Notes: generated from the sequence alone by a model not told the origin. A stretch of DNA of 64,000 nucleotides from Nakamurella sp. A5-74 (GCF_040438885.1 NZ_CP159218.1:2356001-2420000), one strand, 5' to 3'. Positions 9,917 through 18,261 are shown, counted from the stretch's first letter. Numbers and translations: made by a program.

Positions 9917-10849
9917 TCACCGCGCCCGGGGATGGACGATGCAGACCGGCCCGACGGCGTGGGCGACGAGCGCCTGGCCGACGGATCCCAGCAGCAGGCC
10001 GGTGAATCCGCCACGGCCCCGACTGCCGACGACCAGCAGCGCCGGGGTGGCGGGCAGCGCACCGTTCTCGTTGTCGAGCCCCAACAGTCCTGCCGCAGCC
10101 GGGCCACGCAGCACCAGCGGGTGGACGGGCACATCCGGGTACTTCTCGGACCAACCGGCGAGCTGCTCTGCCAACAACCGGTGCTGCTCCGCCTCGATGT
10201 CCTGGAGGTCGGTCTCGGTCAGGTACGGAACCAGGTAGCTGTCGCCGGGGGCGCCGGGCGAGGTCCGGACGGCGATCAGCCGGGTGTGCCGGAAGGAAGC
10301 TTCCTCGAAGGCGAACGAAAGTGCCTCCTCGGAGGAGTCCGATCCGTCGAGTCCGACCATCACCGGGTGTTCCCGACCGGGTCCGGTCGGTGGCTCGTCC
10401 CGCACGATGACCACCGGTCCCGTTCCGTGGGTGGCGAGCCGGAGAGCGACCGAGCCGACCAACATTCCCAGGATCCGGTTGCTGCCGTGCGCCCCGACGA
10501 CCGTCATCAGCGCCCGCTCCGACTGCTCGAGCAGTTCGACGGCCGGCTGCGAGCGGCAGAGCTCCGTGGTCACGGTCAGCGCCGGGAAGGCGGCGGTCAC
10601 CTGGGCGGCTCCCTGATCGAGGATCGTCCGGCCGTACTCCTCCAGCGTCTCGACGTAGGCCGGCTGCATGGCCTCCGCGCCCGAGAATGCTCCGACCACG
10701 GGGGACCATGCGTACACCAGACGGATGTCGGCACGGCGCCGATCTGCCTCGGTGGCGGCCCAATCGACGGCGGCGGTCGACTGCGGGGAGCCGTCCACCC
10801 CGACCACGATCACGTTCTCCGGTGACACACTGTCGACGAACTCACTCAT
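9917..10849 (-). CDS. Universal stress protein, tandem UspA domains
   Basis: A 310-residue protein with two UspA domains: VIVVGVDGSPQSTAAVDWA opens the first (around residue 14) and PVMVGLDGSDSSEEALSFA the second (around 165). ATP-site motifs are GAHGSNRILGMLVGSVA in domain one and GSRGRGGFTGLLLGSVGQ in domain two, matching the G-2X-G-9X-G(S/T) pattern of ATP-binding USPs. The ATG at 10849 has AAGGAGAT 8 bases upstream. The gene is divergent from the second nitroreductase; the 237-bp space between them carries a DosR-like box. Role: stress- or dormancy-associated nucleotide-binding protein; partners unknown. Confidence 0.93.
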   Translation of the reverse strand: MSEFVDSVSPENVIVVGVDGSPQSTAAVDWAATEADRRRADIRLVYAWSPVVGAFSGAEAMQPAYVETLEEYGRTILDQGAAQVTAAFPALTVTTELCRSQPAVELLEQSERALMTVVGAHGSNRILGMLVGSVALRLATHGTGPVVIVRDEPPTGPGREHPVMVGLDGSDSSEEALSFAFEEASFRHTRLIAVRTSPGAPGDSYLVPYLTETDLQDIEAEQHRLLAEQLAGWSEKYPDVPVHPLVLRGPAAAGLLGLDNENGALPATPALLVVGSRGRGGFTGLLLGSVGQALVAHAVGPVCIVHPRAR

Positions 10850-10995
10850 CGCTGGATCTCCTTGTTCCTGGAATGTGCTGGCGCACACCCTGACCTCAGC
10901 GTCCGCCGTCCCCGCCACGCTCGACAGAGGCGAAGGTCACGACCGGATCCGTCGCGCCACAGCGGCCGGCAGCGCCCGTAATCCTGGCCGTGGGG

Positions 10996-11009
10996 GGGTC
11001 TTCCGACCC
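10996..11009. promoter_or_regulatory. DosR/DevR-like box candidate
   Basis: GGGTC-TTCC-GACCC is a perfect 5-bp inverted repeat with a 4-bp spacer, 77 bp before the nitroreductase start at 11087 and in the divergent space with the universal stress protein at 9917-10849. It matches the GGGNC-N4-GNCCC core seen at 5410 and 15304. Confidence 0.35.
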
Positions 11010-11086
11010 TGGCGTCGGCGAGGCCGGCGCCGGAGGCTCGACGTCCGGACCCGTCCAGCCAGGACCGTCGCGTGGGAGGCTCATCG

Positions 11087-12100
11087 ATGAATGCAGACCC
11101 GCTTCCGTCGGGGGCGGTCGGCCGCCTCGATCGAGACCAGGTGGTGCAGGTACTGCGGGCCGCCGTCGCGGCGCCGTCCCTGCACAACAGTCAGCCGTGG
11201 AGATTCGGCACCACCGCGTCATCCTTCGAGGTGTTCGCCGATCCCGAACGCGGCCCGCGCATCTGCGATCCCGACGACCGGGCGGTGTACCTGGCGTGCG
11301 GGGCGGCACTGCTCAACCTGCGGCTCATGGTGAGCAACCTGGGTGTCCATCCCGACGTTCGGCTCTTCCCCGACGCAGCGGACCCGTCGCACGTGGCCTC
11401 CGTATCGTGCCGACAGCCGGCCCACGTCGACCCGATGACCCGACGGTTGGTCGCGGCCATCGCACTGCGCCACACCTATCGGCGACCCATGCTCGACAGT
11501 CGGGTTCCCGATCTGCTCCGCGCAGCTCTCCGCGACGCTGCTCGTGAGGAGCACGCGTGGTTGGTCGGGTTCCCCGAGGAGCAGTTGTCGCAGCTGCGGA
11601 CTCTGGTCGGTGAAGCGCATCGACTGCAGCACGCCGATCCTGCTTTCGTCCAGGAGTGGCGGTCGTGGACCGGTCGCCCGGCCGGCTCGCCGGACGGCGT
11701 GCCGGCAACGGCCGCAGGCCCCCTGCCGGAGCAACAGGACGTCTGGGTGCTCCGCGACTTCAGCGGTGGGAACGGGGTGGTCCGGGCACCGGGCCGGGAC
11801 TTCGAGTCCGACCCGTACCTGCTCTGTGTTGCGACCTTCGTGGAAGGCCCGCATGCGCAGGTCCAGGCCGGCGCCGCCCTGCAGCGGGTGTTGCTGCGCG
11901 CCGCGGCCGACGGTGTCACCGCGTCGTTCCTGTCCCAGCTCATCGAGGTGCCCTCGACATGCCGCGAGCTGCGTCGCCTGATCGGGGGTGCCCTGCGGCC
12001 GCAGGTCGTCCTTCGTCTCGGCTACGGAGGGCAGACACCGGCCACCGCCCGCCGCCCCGTCGCGGACGTCGTCGATTTCGGCGGACCCGCTGCGGGGTGA
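11087..12100 (+). CDS. Acg-family nitroreductase-like protein
   Basis: A 337-residue paralog of the protein at 8739-9728. It shows the same hallmarks: AVAAPSLHNSQPWRF at residues 27-41, CGAALLNLRLMVSNLG, RHTYRRPM in the middle and QRVLLRAAADGVTASFLSQ in the C-terminal half. An in-frame ATG lies at 11072, but ATG 11087 is preferred because GGGAGG sits 8 bases before it. The three copies in this locus diverge strongly outside these blocks. Expected function is flavin binding, possibly FMN sequestration or reduction of quinones or nitro compounds in dormancy; not determinable from sequence. Confidence 0.88.
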   Translation: MNADPLPSGAVGRLDRDQVVQVLRAAVAAPSLHNSQPWRFGTTASSFEVFADPERGPRICDPDDRAVYLACGAALLNLRLMVSNLGVHPDVRLFPDAADPSHVASVSCRQPAHVDPMTRRLVAAIALRHTYRRPMLDSRVPDLLRAALRDAAREEHAWLVGFPEEQLSQLRTLVGEAHRLQHADPAFVQEWRSWTGRPAGSPDGVPATAAGPLPEQQDVWVLRDFSGGNGVVRAPGRDFESDPYLLCVATFVEGPHAQVQAGAALQRVLLRAAADGVTASFLSQLIEVPSTCRELRRLIGGALRPQVVLRLGYGGQTPATARRPVADVVDFGGPAAG

Positions 12101-12105
12101 CGGGC

Positions 12106-12417
12106 TCAGCGCTCGGCGGCGACGTGCTGCTCCCGCATCCGGACCAGGTGATCGCCCAGATCGATGCACAGCTGTCGATCGTCATCGGCCAACGCGGCAC
12201 GCAGCAGGTCGTGGGCAGAGATGACAGCGACGACATCGTCGCCCTCCTTCACCACCAGCGAGCAGGTACCCAGCCTGATCATCTCCGCGGCGGCGCTCTG
12301 CAGGTCGGCATCGATGGAGGTGGACTGCGCCATGGCAGTGCGGTCGGCGGTCATCAGGGCACCATGGCTCCGGGTGTCACAGGTGGCGGACGGTTCGACC
12401 AGCTCACGGATCCTCAT
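12106..12417 (-). CDS. Small CBS-domain protein
   Basis: A 103-residue protein carrying a CBS repeat: residues 30-80 contain AAAEMIRLGTCSLVVKEGDDVVAVISAHDLLRAAL, the strand-helix pattern of a CBS motif with the terminal (S/T)xxDL signature. The N-terminal part is shorter than a full Bateman module. CBS proteins sense adenine nucleotides; DosR regulons contain several such small proteins. The ATG at 12417 lacks a strong ribosome site. It is convergent with the nitroreductase (5 bp between stops) and divergent from the universal stress protein at 12669. Confidence 0.75.
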   Translation of the reverse strand: MRIRELVEPSATCDTRSHGALMTADRTAMAQSTSIDADLQSAAAEMIRLGTCSLVVKEGDDVVAVISAHDLLRAALADDDRQLCIDLGDHLVRMREQHVAAER

Positions 12418-12668
12418 GCGGTGCTCCTCGGGGCTTCGGGATGGACTGCCTGCCTGCCTGCCTCAGACTCGCAGCGACCGAGGCGCCGGTGAAGAGTCCG
12501 AAGACCCTGCTCTCGCGAGGCTGCGTCCGGGACGTCGACGCGAAGCTCTCACTCTTCCCGAAACCCGCGCCGGCATGCGTCTTTCGGCCCTAGTCGGTGC
12601 GCGACCGGGTGCGGAGACTCATCGGTGACGAGGTCGTCGTGACCCCGATCCGGATGACAGGAGTTGAC

Positions 12669-13172
12669 ATGAGCGTGAACACGAGTGCGGCCCAGGCGGG
12701 CATCGTCGTCGGCGTGGACGGATCCGACGAGAGCCTGCTGGCGCTGCGATGGGCGTTGGCTGAGGGCGCGCGCCGATCGGAGGTCGTCGAGGTCGTGCAC
12801 TGCTGGTATCCGCGATCGATGGTGGATGCAGTGTTCGGCAACGGCGCGGAGATGCGGACCGGGTCGGAGTGCATGTTGCAGAACGAGGTCGCGAAGGCGC
12901 GCAATGAGTTCGACGGGGCACCTGAGGTGCGCACGCTGAGCGTCCACGGGCGTCCGGTGTCGACCCTGGTCGCGCGTTCGAGCGACGCGCGCCTGCTCGT
13001 CGTGGGCGACCGCGGGTACACCGGTCTCAAGGAGCGTCTGCTCGGCTACGTGTCCGACGGGTGCGTGCGACGCGCGCGCTGTTCCGTGGTCGTGGTTGGG
13101 GACGGCAAGGTCACCGTGACGCCGGCCCCGGTGGCCGCCGTCGGTGCAGATGCCGTGATGCCAGTCTGGTGA
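12669..13172 (+). CDS. Universal stress protein, single UspA domain
   Basis: A 167-residue single-domain universal stress protein: IVVGVDGSDESLLALRWAL at the N-terminus and GDRGYTGLKERLLGYVSDGCVRRARCSVVVV at the end, the latter resembling but not exactly matching the ATP-binding G-2X-G-9X-S motif. The ATG at 12669 follows ACAGGAGTTGAC, a good ribosome site. This gene differs from its tandem-domain relatives at 4209 and 9917 and ends with a 20-residue tail outside the domain. A perfect 13-bp hairpin follows it. Confidence 0.9.
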   Translation: MSVNTSAAQAGIVVGVDGSDESLLALRWALAEGARRSEVVEVVHCWYPRSMVDAVFGNGAEMRTGSECMLQNEVAKARNEFDGAPEVRTLSVHGRPVSTLVARSSDARLLVVGDRGYTGLKERLLGYVSDGCVRRARCSVVVVGDGKVTVTPAPVAAVGADAVMPVW

Positions 13173-13180
13173 TCAGCGAT

Positions 13181-13219
13181 CCCGGACGATCGCCGTCAAG
13201 AGCGTCGCGATCGTCCGGG
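13181..13219. terminator. Perfect 13-bp hairpin, bidirectional terminator candidate
   Basis: CCCGGACGATCGC (13181-13193) pairs perfectly with GCGATCGTCCGGG (13207-13219) across a 13-nt loop. It begins 8 bp after the stop of the universal stress protein and lies at the 3' side of the leftward P-type ATPase remnant, so it can serve both. There is no T-tract, as is common in high-GC actinobacteria. Confidence 0.7.
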
Positions 13220-13910
13220 CCACGGATTGCGCAGGGCCGTCAGGATGGCGAGCAGGTCGATCCTCCTGCACGGTGGCACCCGCCACGGGAGCGAGCAGTC
13301 CGGCGGCCGCCACTGCATGGCCGCCACTGAGAGTCCCATTCCTGCTCCGACGGCCTGCCGGGCGATGGTCCTGGTCCGGCGGGCCAGCACAATGGCCTCG
13401 GTGAGGACGTCGATCCGATCGACCGCGAGCACGACGGCGGTCTCCGATGACGCAATTGCGCCCCGGGCCGCCAGCGCGACACCCACGCCCGCGGCGGCCG
13501 GCGCAGGCGCATCGTTGATGCCGTCGCCGACCATGATGGTCAGCGCATCCGCCGATTCCCGCTGCCATTTTCCCTGCAGGATCCAGATCCGCTGCCACCA
13601 GGTCGACCCCGATGAGCTCCCCGGGGGGCTGGGCGAGATCCGTGCGGTCACCGGTGGCCACCACCGCGATGATGTTGCCCGCCTACGGTTGTCCGATCAG
13701 CAACGTGCCCGCCAGAGCCATCGCGGCCAGCACGTCCACGCCCGGACCACGGTGGAACCACCCGAGCACCGTCCATCCGATCGCAGCGACCGGTCCGACC
13801 AGCGTTCCGGTGGTCCACACCACCGTCGAGGCGGCCGCAGGTCCGCCGTCACCAGAGCCGCCCCTGCGATCAGCGCCCCCAGCGAGGCGACGAGCAGACG
13901 GAACGCACGG
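13190..13910 (-). pseudogene. Decayed heavy-metal P1B-type ATPase
   Basis: Two pieces of one pump are visible in order. Upstream (about 13910-13683) is a membrane portion ending GVDVLAAMALAGTLLIG, typical of the helix before the actuator domain. After a large internal deletion comes the C-terminal part (13651-13190) with MVGDGINDAPA, GVALAARGAIASSETAVV and AVDRIDVLTEAI, matching the hinge and last helices of Zn/Cd-type pumps. Within the C-terminal piece the frame changes near 13560: upstream family sequence (VVATGDRTDLAQPPGELIGV) is in one frame and the GDGINDAP block in another. The phosphorylation loop DKTGT is missing altogether, so it cannot pump. Confidence 0.8.
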
Positions 13911-14332
13911 CATCGCCGAGCGCCAGCGGCAGCAGCACGATGACGGCGAACAGCGCCGGGTCCAGACGTCCCGCCCGGACGGCCGGAAACCCGATCAGGA
14001 CAACGGCCACCGATCCGGCGCCGGTCAGCGCGAGGGCGAGCGACGCCCGGATCCCGGCCGACAGCGCCCGCGCACGGCTGATCCTCGTCAGCTGGGCATC
14101 GTGGATCGCGACGTCCTGCACTGCTCGCGGCACCCTGCCGGTGGCCACGAGATCGTCCATCCCGCCGAGCATCTCGGCCACCGTCCGGTCGCGGTCCCCG
14201 AGCCCGCAGGCGCGCACGATCACGATGGCCACCATCAGGGTCAGCACCCACCCCGCCCGCCGTCGTCACGATCAACCAGCCGGCGGTGCCGGTGAGCACC
14301 ACCGAGAACGCCGCTCCCCCGATCCCGGCCAT
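13870..14332 (-). pseudogene. cydC: Decayed cydC (thiol/haem ABC exporter subunit)
   Basis: The reverse strand carries CydC-like membrane-domain fragments: GTAGWLIVTTA in one frame, then VLTLMVAIVIVRACGLG in another, followed directly by GMDDLVATGRVPRAVQDV and PAVRAGRLDPALFAVIVLLPLAL. In intact CydC about 80 residues separate the GLG turn from the following helix, so there is both a frameshift (near 14250) and an internal deletion. The ATP-binding domain is absent. CydDC exports glutathione/cysteine and is needed for cytochrome bd assembly; no cydAB remains in the window. Confidence 0.7.
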
Positions 14333-14383
14333 TGCGGCGACCCAGTCGAGATCACCACGGCCGCAACAACTTCAGCACGGCGA

Positions 14384-14590
14384 TCACACGGTCACCAGGC
14401 CCAATCCGACGATCTCGTCCGCGAGGGCCGGCACTGCGGGGCGGTGGGTGGTGATCACGGCGGTCCGACCCGACAGCAGGGTCCGCAGGCCGGTGATGAC
14501 CTGGGCCTCGGCCGCATCGTCCAGACCCGCTGTCGGCTCGTCGAGCAACACCAGGGGGCCGTGGGTCGACCGGCGATCGCCGGCTATCTG
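14384..14590 (-). pseudogene. cydD: cydD 3' fragment (ABC ATPase C-terminus)
   Basis: Only the end of an ABC ATP-binding domain survives: Walker B with D-loop LVLLDEPTAGLDD, then the H-loop in AVITTHRPAV. The D-loop and tail match CydD-type ATPases. Walker A and the signature motif are absent; the fragment abuts the DoxX gene stop at 14592. Together with the adjacent cydC piece, which lies downstream in the order expected for cydDC, this is a lost exporter operon. Confidence 0.7.
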
Positions 14591-14591
14591 A

Positions 14592-15203
14592 TCAACGCAG
14601 CCACGGAAGGCGACGGACGAGGTCCGAATCGGCCCATCGACGTCCCAGCCCGAGGTGTTCCCCGGCGCCACAGAGAGCCACCACGATCAGCCCCAGCGCA
14701 TAGATCACGTGGTAGTCGATCAACGGGTTCGTCGAGCCGGACGGCTCGCCGGCATCGGTGAAGCGGGCCAGCGGCCATTCGGCGATCCACATCGAGGCCA
14801 TCAACACGGTTCCGGCCACGGCGGAGACTCGAAGGCCGATGCCGAGCAGGACGGCGACACCGACGCCCAGCAGCCCGAGCATGAACACCCAGTCGAGCAG
14901 CACGGCGCCCGACCACGAGCGGAACATGGCGCTGAACGGGCCGACGTCGCTGTGGCCGAGGAATCCGCTGGTCGGCGACCCACCGCTGATCCAGGATTTC
15001 GCGCCGGATGTGCTGTAGCCCAAGCCGATCAGCTTGTCGAGGAACGGCCAGAGGAAGATGAACCCGAGCCCGATGCGTAGCAGCGCCAGGGCCGTTCCGG
15101 CCGGACCTCGGGCGGGAGCAGCGACGGTCGACCTGTTGCCTGCGGGGACATCTCGCACCGGGGCAGTGAGCACGGGTGCGGGCTGAGCGGGATGGATGGT
15201 CAT
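14592..15203 (-). CDS. DoxX-family integral membrane protein
   Basis: A 203-residue protein with four predicted membrane helices (about 42-60, 100-125, 132-152 and 168-190) and the DoxX hallmark ALLRIGLGFIFLWPFLDKLIG. DoxX/DoxD proteins are quinone-linked membrane proteins; mycobacterial DoxX takes part in a membrane oxidoreductase complex against oxidative stress. The ATG at 15203 has AAAGGGAT 6 bases upstream. It reads leftward, ending 1 bp before the cydD fragment, and its promoter region (15204-15455) is shared divergently with the third nitroreductase and holds a perfect 11-bp inverted repeat. Confidence 0.88.
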   Translation of the reverse strand: MTIHPAQPAPVLTAPVRDVPAGNRSTVAAPARGPAGTALALLRIGLGFIFLWPFLDKLIGLGYSTSGAKSWISGGSPTSGFLGHSDVGPFSAMFRSWSGAVLLDWVFMLGLLGVGVAVLLGIGLRVSAVAGTVLMASMWIAEWPLARFTDAGEPSGSTNPLIDYHVIYALGLIVVALCGAGEHLGLGRRWADSDLVRRLPWLR

Positions 15204-15303
15204 GACGATCCCTTTCGACTGGATCTCGCGGCACCCGATCGGGGGTCTCCCCCGGGGGTGGGCCGGATGCACCCAGCGAACGCCACGCGTGATGGGCTCG
15301 ACA

Positions 15304-15355
15304 GGGTCAGAGGTCCCGTCCTGCGGCGTCTGCAACCTGTTGGAGGACGGGACCT
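15304..15355. promoter_or_regulatory. DosR-like box overlapping a perfect 11-bp inverted repeat
   Basis: In the divergent space between doxX and the nitroreductase, GGGTC-AGAG-GTCCC (15304-15317) fits the same core as the sites at 5410 and 10996. AGGTCCCGTCC (15311-15321) is repeated exactly in inverted form as GGACGGGACCT (15345-15355) with 23 bp between. Position and symmetry favour a paired operator for a response regulator; a transcript hairpin is the alternative. Confidence 0.5.
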
Positions 15356-15455
15356 TTGGCTCTGCAGCGCGACAGCCGGCCGGTGCGACGCTGGTCGAAT
15401 CCGAGAGACGGCCCCGTGGCTCCACCTCCCGATCAGGTGAGAAGGGTAGGTATCC

Positions 15456-16697
15456 GTGTCCGTCCAGACTCCCGTGGTTCCACCGCCGTCCGCTGCGGGC
15501 GACCCGGCCTCCGACGACGCCTTGCAGCGGCAGATCGGTAGGAGGGCAATGCTCAGGGGCTTGGGTCTGGCCGGCGCGACGATCGTCGTGGCGGGTGCCG
15601 GAGGTCTCAGCTATCGGGTGTTCGACAACGGTGTGCTGGACTCGGGTTCGGGTGATCCGTACGAGGCCTGGACGCACTGGCGCTCAGATGCCACCCTGAC
15701 GGGTGCGGTCGGCGCCGCGATCCTGGCGGCCAACCCGCACAACACACAGCCGTGGATCTTCGAGATCACCGACACCACCGTGGATGTGTTCACCGACCAG
15801 TCGCGCCGAATGCCGGAGACGGATCCTTTCGGACGGGAGCACCACGTCGGCATCGGCTGCGCGCTGGAGAACCTGGTGTTGGCCGCTCGAGCCCGCGGCT
15901 TGGAGCCCGCGGTGACACTCCTGCCGACCGCGGGCGACCCGCTGCATCTGGCCCACGTCACGACGACCACCCGCCCGGCAGCATCCTCCTCCCTGCACGA
16001 GGCCATCGGCAGCCGCCACAGCAATCGCGGCCCCTACACGAGCACGCCGCTGGCGGAGGCCACGTTGGCCGGCTTCTCCGACCTGGCCGCCGATCTGTCC
16101 GGGCTCACGGTTCGCTGGCTCACCACGGACAGCGAGAAGGCAGCACTGGGAGCCTTGATGCTCGACGCTGCGCAGGCTGTCGTCGACGATGAAAGGTCCT
16201 CTGCCGAGGGCTTCGGCTGGTTCCGGAACGACCGTGACGACATCGATCGGTTCCGCGACGGGCTCACGCTGGACGGCCAGGGAATGACCGACACCACGCT
16301 CGCGCTCGGCAAGATACTTCCCGCGTCCTCGCGCGTCGCCGGAGACCAGTTCTGGCTCGAGCAGACTCGCTCCGTACACACCGCCACCGCCGCGGCCTAC
16401 GGCGTGCTGCTCGCCGCGGACCCCTCGGACGTCCGGACCCGACTGGCAGGTGGTCGACTGCTACAGCGGACACACCTTTCTGCAACCGCCGAAGGGCTTG
16501 GCCTGCAACACATGAACCAGATCACCGAACGCATCGGTCGCGAACGATCCATCGGGGTCGCAGCTACGTTCGCGCCGCGGTTCGATGCCCTCATCGGCGA
16601 GCCCGGGCTGGCCGGCCTGTGCGCATTCCGTGCCGGACATCCCGTTGGGCTCGGCCGGCCGAGCCCACGACGGACACTCGCCGCGGTGATCCGATGA
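15456..16697 (+). CDS. Acg-like nitroreductase with twin-arginine-type leader
   Basis: A 413-residue protein starting at GTG 15456. Residues 29-50 read RRAMLRGLGLAGATIVVAG, a twin-arginine pair followed by a hydrophobic segment without an obvious cleavage site, suggesting Tat export or N-terminal anchoring. The rest is nitroreductase-like: AAILAANPHNTQPWIFEI, GCALENLVLAARARGL, RHSNRGPY and HLSATAEGLGLQHMNQI. The third Acg-type protein of the locus and the only one with a leader. An exported flavoprotein would act in the cell envelope. The next gene begins in its stop codon (ATGA), so the two are an operon. Confidence 0.85.
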   Translation: MSVQTPVVPPPSAAGDPASDDALQRQIGRRAMLRGLGLAGATIVVAGAGGLSYRVFDNGVLDSGSGDPYEAWTHWRSDATLTGAVGAAILAANPHNTQPWIFEITDTTVDVFTDQSRRMPETDPFGREHHVGIGCALENLVLAARARGLEPAVTLLPTAGDPLHLAHVTTTTRPAASSSLHEAIGSRHSNRGPYTSTPLAEATLAGFSDLAADLSGLTVRWLTTDSEKAALGALMLDAAQAVVDDERSSAEGFGWFRNDRDDIDRFRDGLTLDGQGMTDTTLALGKILPASSRVAGDQFWLEQTRSVHTATAAAYGVLLAADPSDVRTRLAGGRLLQRTHLSATAEGLGLQHMNQITERIGRERSIGVAATFAPRFDALIGEPGLAGLCAFRAGHPVGLGRPSPRRTLAAVIR

Positions 16698-17401
16698 CCC
16701 CCACGCGGACCTACCGGTCGGCCGCCGTGCTGGGCGTCGCCGGCGGTGTTCTCGGCATCCTCGCCGGCCTCGTCCAGCTCTCGTTCGGCAGCCGGATCGG
16801 CACCTGGGGTGGGCAGAAGACCGATCCGGTCGGTCTGGGCCTGCTGACCATGATGCTCGGGGCGGTCGCGGTCGCCAGTGCACTGGTCCTGGTCGGCGGT
16901 CGACGTCGATCCCCCACCCTGCCGTCACCGGAGCGGCGAGCTGGTGTGTCGGCCGGTCTGGGAATCCCTGCGCTGCTGTGCTTCACCACGGTCGGATCGC
17001 TGTGGTACCTGCCCGGAATCGTGCTGCTCACCGCAACGGTCCTCATCGTCCTTGCCGGCGATCGGCACGCCCTGCGGGCAGCCATCGCCTCCGACTGGCT
17101 CAGTGCTCTGCTGACGCTGCTGGGTGCGTTCGTGCTCATGATGGCGTTGACAGCGGCGCCGGTCACCACCATCGTCGGCGTGATCGGCGGGCTGGTGGTG
17201 ATGACCGGTGCCTGGCTGCCCGTCCGGCGTCCGGTCCGGATGCTCTTGGTCGCGGCCGGAACTCTCCCGTTCGCCGTTCTGACCTGGTGGACCCTGCTGA
17301 CTCCGGCACTGGCAGTGCTGGCGTTGGTTGTTGCGGCGGCTGCCTCGACATCACCTGCAGCGTTGACCCGATCGCGGCCGCGCGCTCCCGCCGCCGTCTG
17401 A
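16694..17401 (+). CDS. Polytopic membrane protein, unknown
   Basis: A 235-residue protein with about six to seven hydrophobic helices (near 10-30, 48-68, 88-105, 108-125, 137-155, 160-180, 195-220) and short loops. Small-residue-rich helices (GVAGGVLGILAGL) are evident, but no catalytic or transport motif is recognised. The ATG overlaps the stop of the leader-bearing nitroreductase, so it probably anchors or accompanies that protein. The C-terminus is basic (RSRPRAP). No homologous family can be named from sequence alone. Confidence 0.75.
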   Translation: MTPTRTYRSAAVLGVAGGVLGILAGLVQLSFGSRIGTWGGQKTDPVGLGLLTMMLGAVAVASALVLVGGRRRSPTLPSPERRAGVSAGLGIPALLCFTTVGSLWYLPGIVLLTATVLIVLAGDRHALRAAIASDWLSALLTLLGAFVLMMALTAAPVTTIVGVIGGLVVMTGAWLPVRRPVRMLLVAAGTLPFAVLTWWTLLTPALAVLALVVAAAASTSPAALTRSRPRAPAAV

Positions 17402-17453
17402 ATCAGACGCGACACCTGATGACCCGCCGGCTGTCGGTAGCTCCCTGCGGACA

Positions 17454-17468
17454 GGGGGACTTGAACCC
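17454..17468. repeat. tRNA T-arm-like fragment, possible old att remnant
   Basis: GGGGGACTTGAACCC is identical to 15 bases of the T-arm in the tRNA-Leu at 62078-62160 (reverse strand) and to part of the 25-bp tRNA copy at 49753. No tRNA can be folded around it. It sits at the junction between the stress locus and the catabolic cluster. The T-arm core is shared by many tRNAs, so the specific origin is uncertain. Confidence 0.4.
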
Positions 17469-17490
17469 AGGTCGGAGAGAAGCACGTTCT

Positions 17491-18216
17491 TCACATCAGT
17501 GAACCCTGCGGGTCCTCTCGGGTCCCGGTGGATCCCGTGCCATTGATCTGATCAGCGCACGGGTGGTCCCGGCGCCGCGACTGACTCGCCTCATGGTCGG
17601 GCGAGGACAGTGCGGGCTCGGGCACAAGCAGCCGTTGGAACGAGGGTCCGAGAGTTCGGACCAGCACTTCCATCTCGGCATCGACCAGAGCAGGCACGCC
17701 CACCACCCGTCGACCCACCACGACGCCGATCAGCAGCGACGCCGCCAAGCCAGCACGCAGGATTGCCTCGTCCCCGCGCCCAGCCATACCGTGTACCAAC
17801 CGGGACTGGATGAACTCGCGCAGCTGATCCCGTGCGGTAACAGTGACGACTGCACTTCGAAGCATCGCCATCAATGGTTCTGATTCTGCAGCAGGTCCGT
17901 CCCAAGCCTGCAGGTAGGCGCGCACAACCCGCTCCCCCAGGTGCTCGTCGGGGCCCTCGAAAGCCGTGTCGAATCGCTGCAGCGCTGAGGCGGGCACTTC
18001 CATCACCGCAGCGAACAGGCCGTTCTTGGAGCCGAAGAACTGCATGACCTGGGATGCATCCACTCCGGCGTCACCAGCAACACCGCGGATGGTCGTCCCG
18101 GCGAACCCGTCGGCAGCGAATCTCGCCCGGGCGGCTGCCAGCACGGCTTCCCGGGTGCTGGCAGTTCCGGGACGTCGCCCGACGCGGGACGGCCGCGGCG
18201 CACCGGATGACTTCAT
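17491..18216 (-). CDS. TetR-family regulator
   Basis: A 241-residue repressor. The DNA-binding domain is at 19-65: REAVLAAARARFAADGFAGTTIRGVAGDAGVD followed by VMQFFGSKNGLFAAVM. The ligand domain resembles TetR_C_17 proteins. The last 40 residues (from about 205) are hydrophilic, arginine-rich and unlike family C-termini, so the natural stop may have been lost at the island junction. The gene is divergent from the CocE-type hydrolase at 18334 with a 16-bp palindrome between them, so that hydrolase is its probable target. Confidence 0.88.
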   Translation of the reverse strand: MKSSGAPRPSRVGRRPGTASTREAVLAAARARFAADGFAGTTIRGVAGDAGVDASQVMQFFGSKNGLFAAVMEVPASALQRFDTAFEGPDEHLGERVVRAYLQAWDGPAAESEPLMAMLRSAVVTVTARDQLREFIQSRLVHGMAGRGDEAILRAGLAASLLIGVVVGRRVVGVPALVDAEMEVLVRTLGPSFQRLLVPEPALSSPDHEASQSRRRDHPCADQINGTGSTGTREDPQGSLM

Positions 18217-18245
18217 CCCCTCACGGTACTGCCAGTCACAGTTTT

Positions 18246-18261
18246 CTCAACATCTGTTGAG
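18246..18261. promoter_or_regulatory. TetR operator candidate
   Basis: CTCAACA-TC-TGTTGAG is a perfect 7-bp inverted repeat with a 2-bp centre, 30 bp upstream of the TetR gene start and 73 bp upstream of the hydrolase start. Size and position are typical of a TetR-family operator in a divergent promoter. Confidence 0.75.

Noticed and set aside
12447-12462. TGCC tetranucleotide repeated four times as possible phase-variation tract
   Set aside because: Lies upstream of the CBS gene, outside coding sequence, and too short to argue for phase variation.
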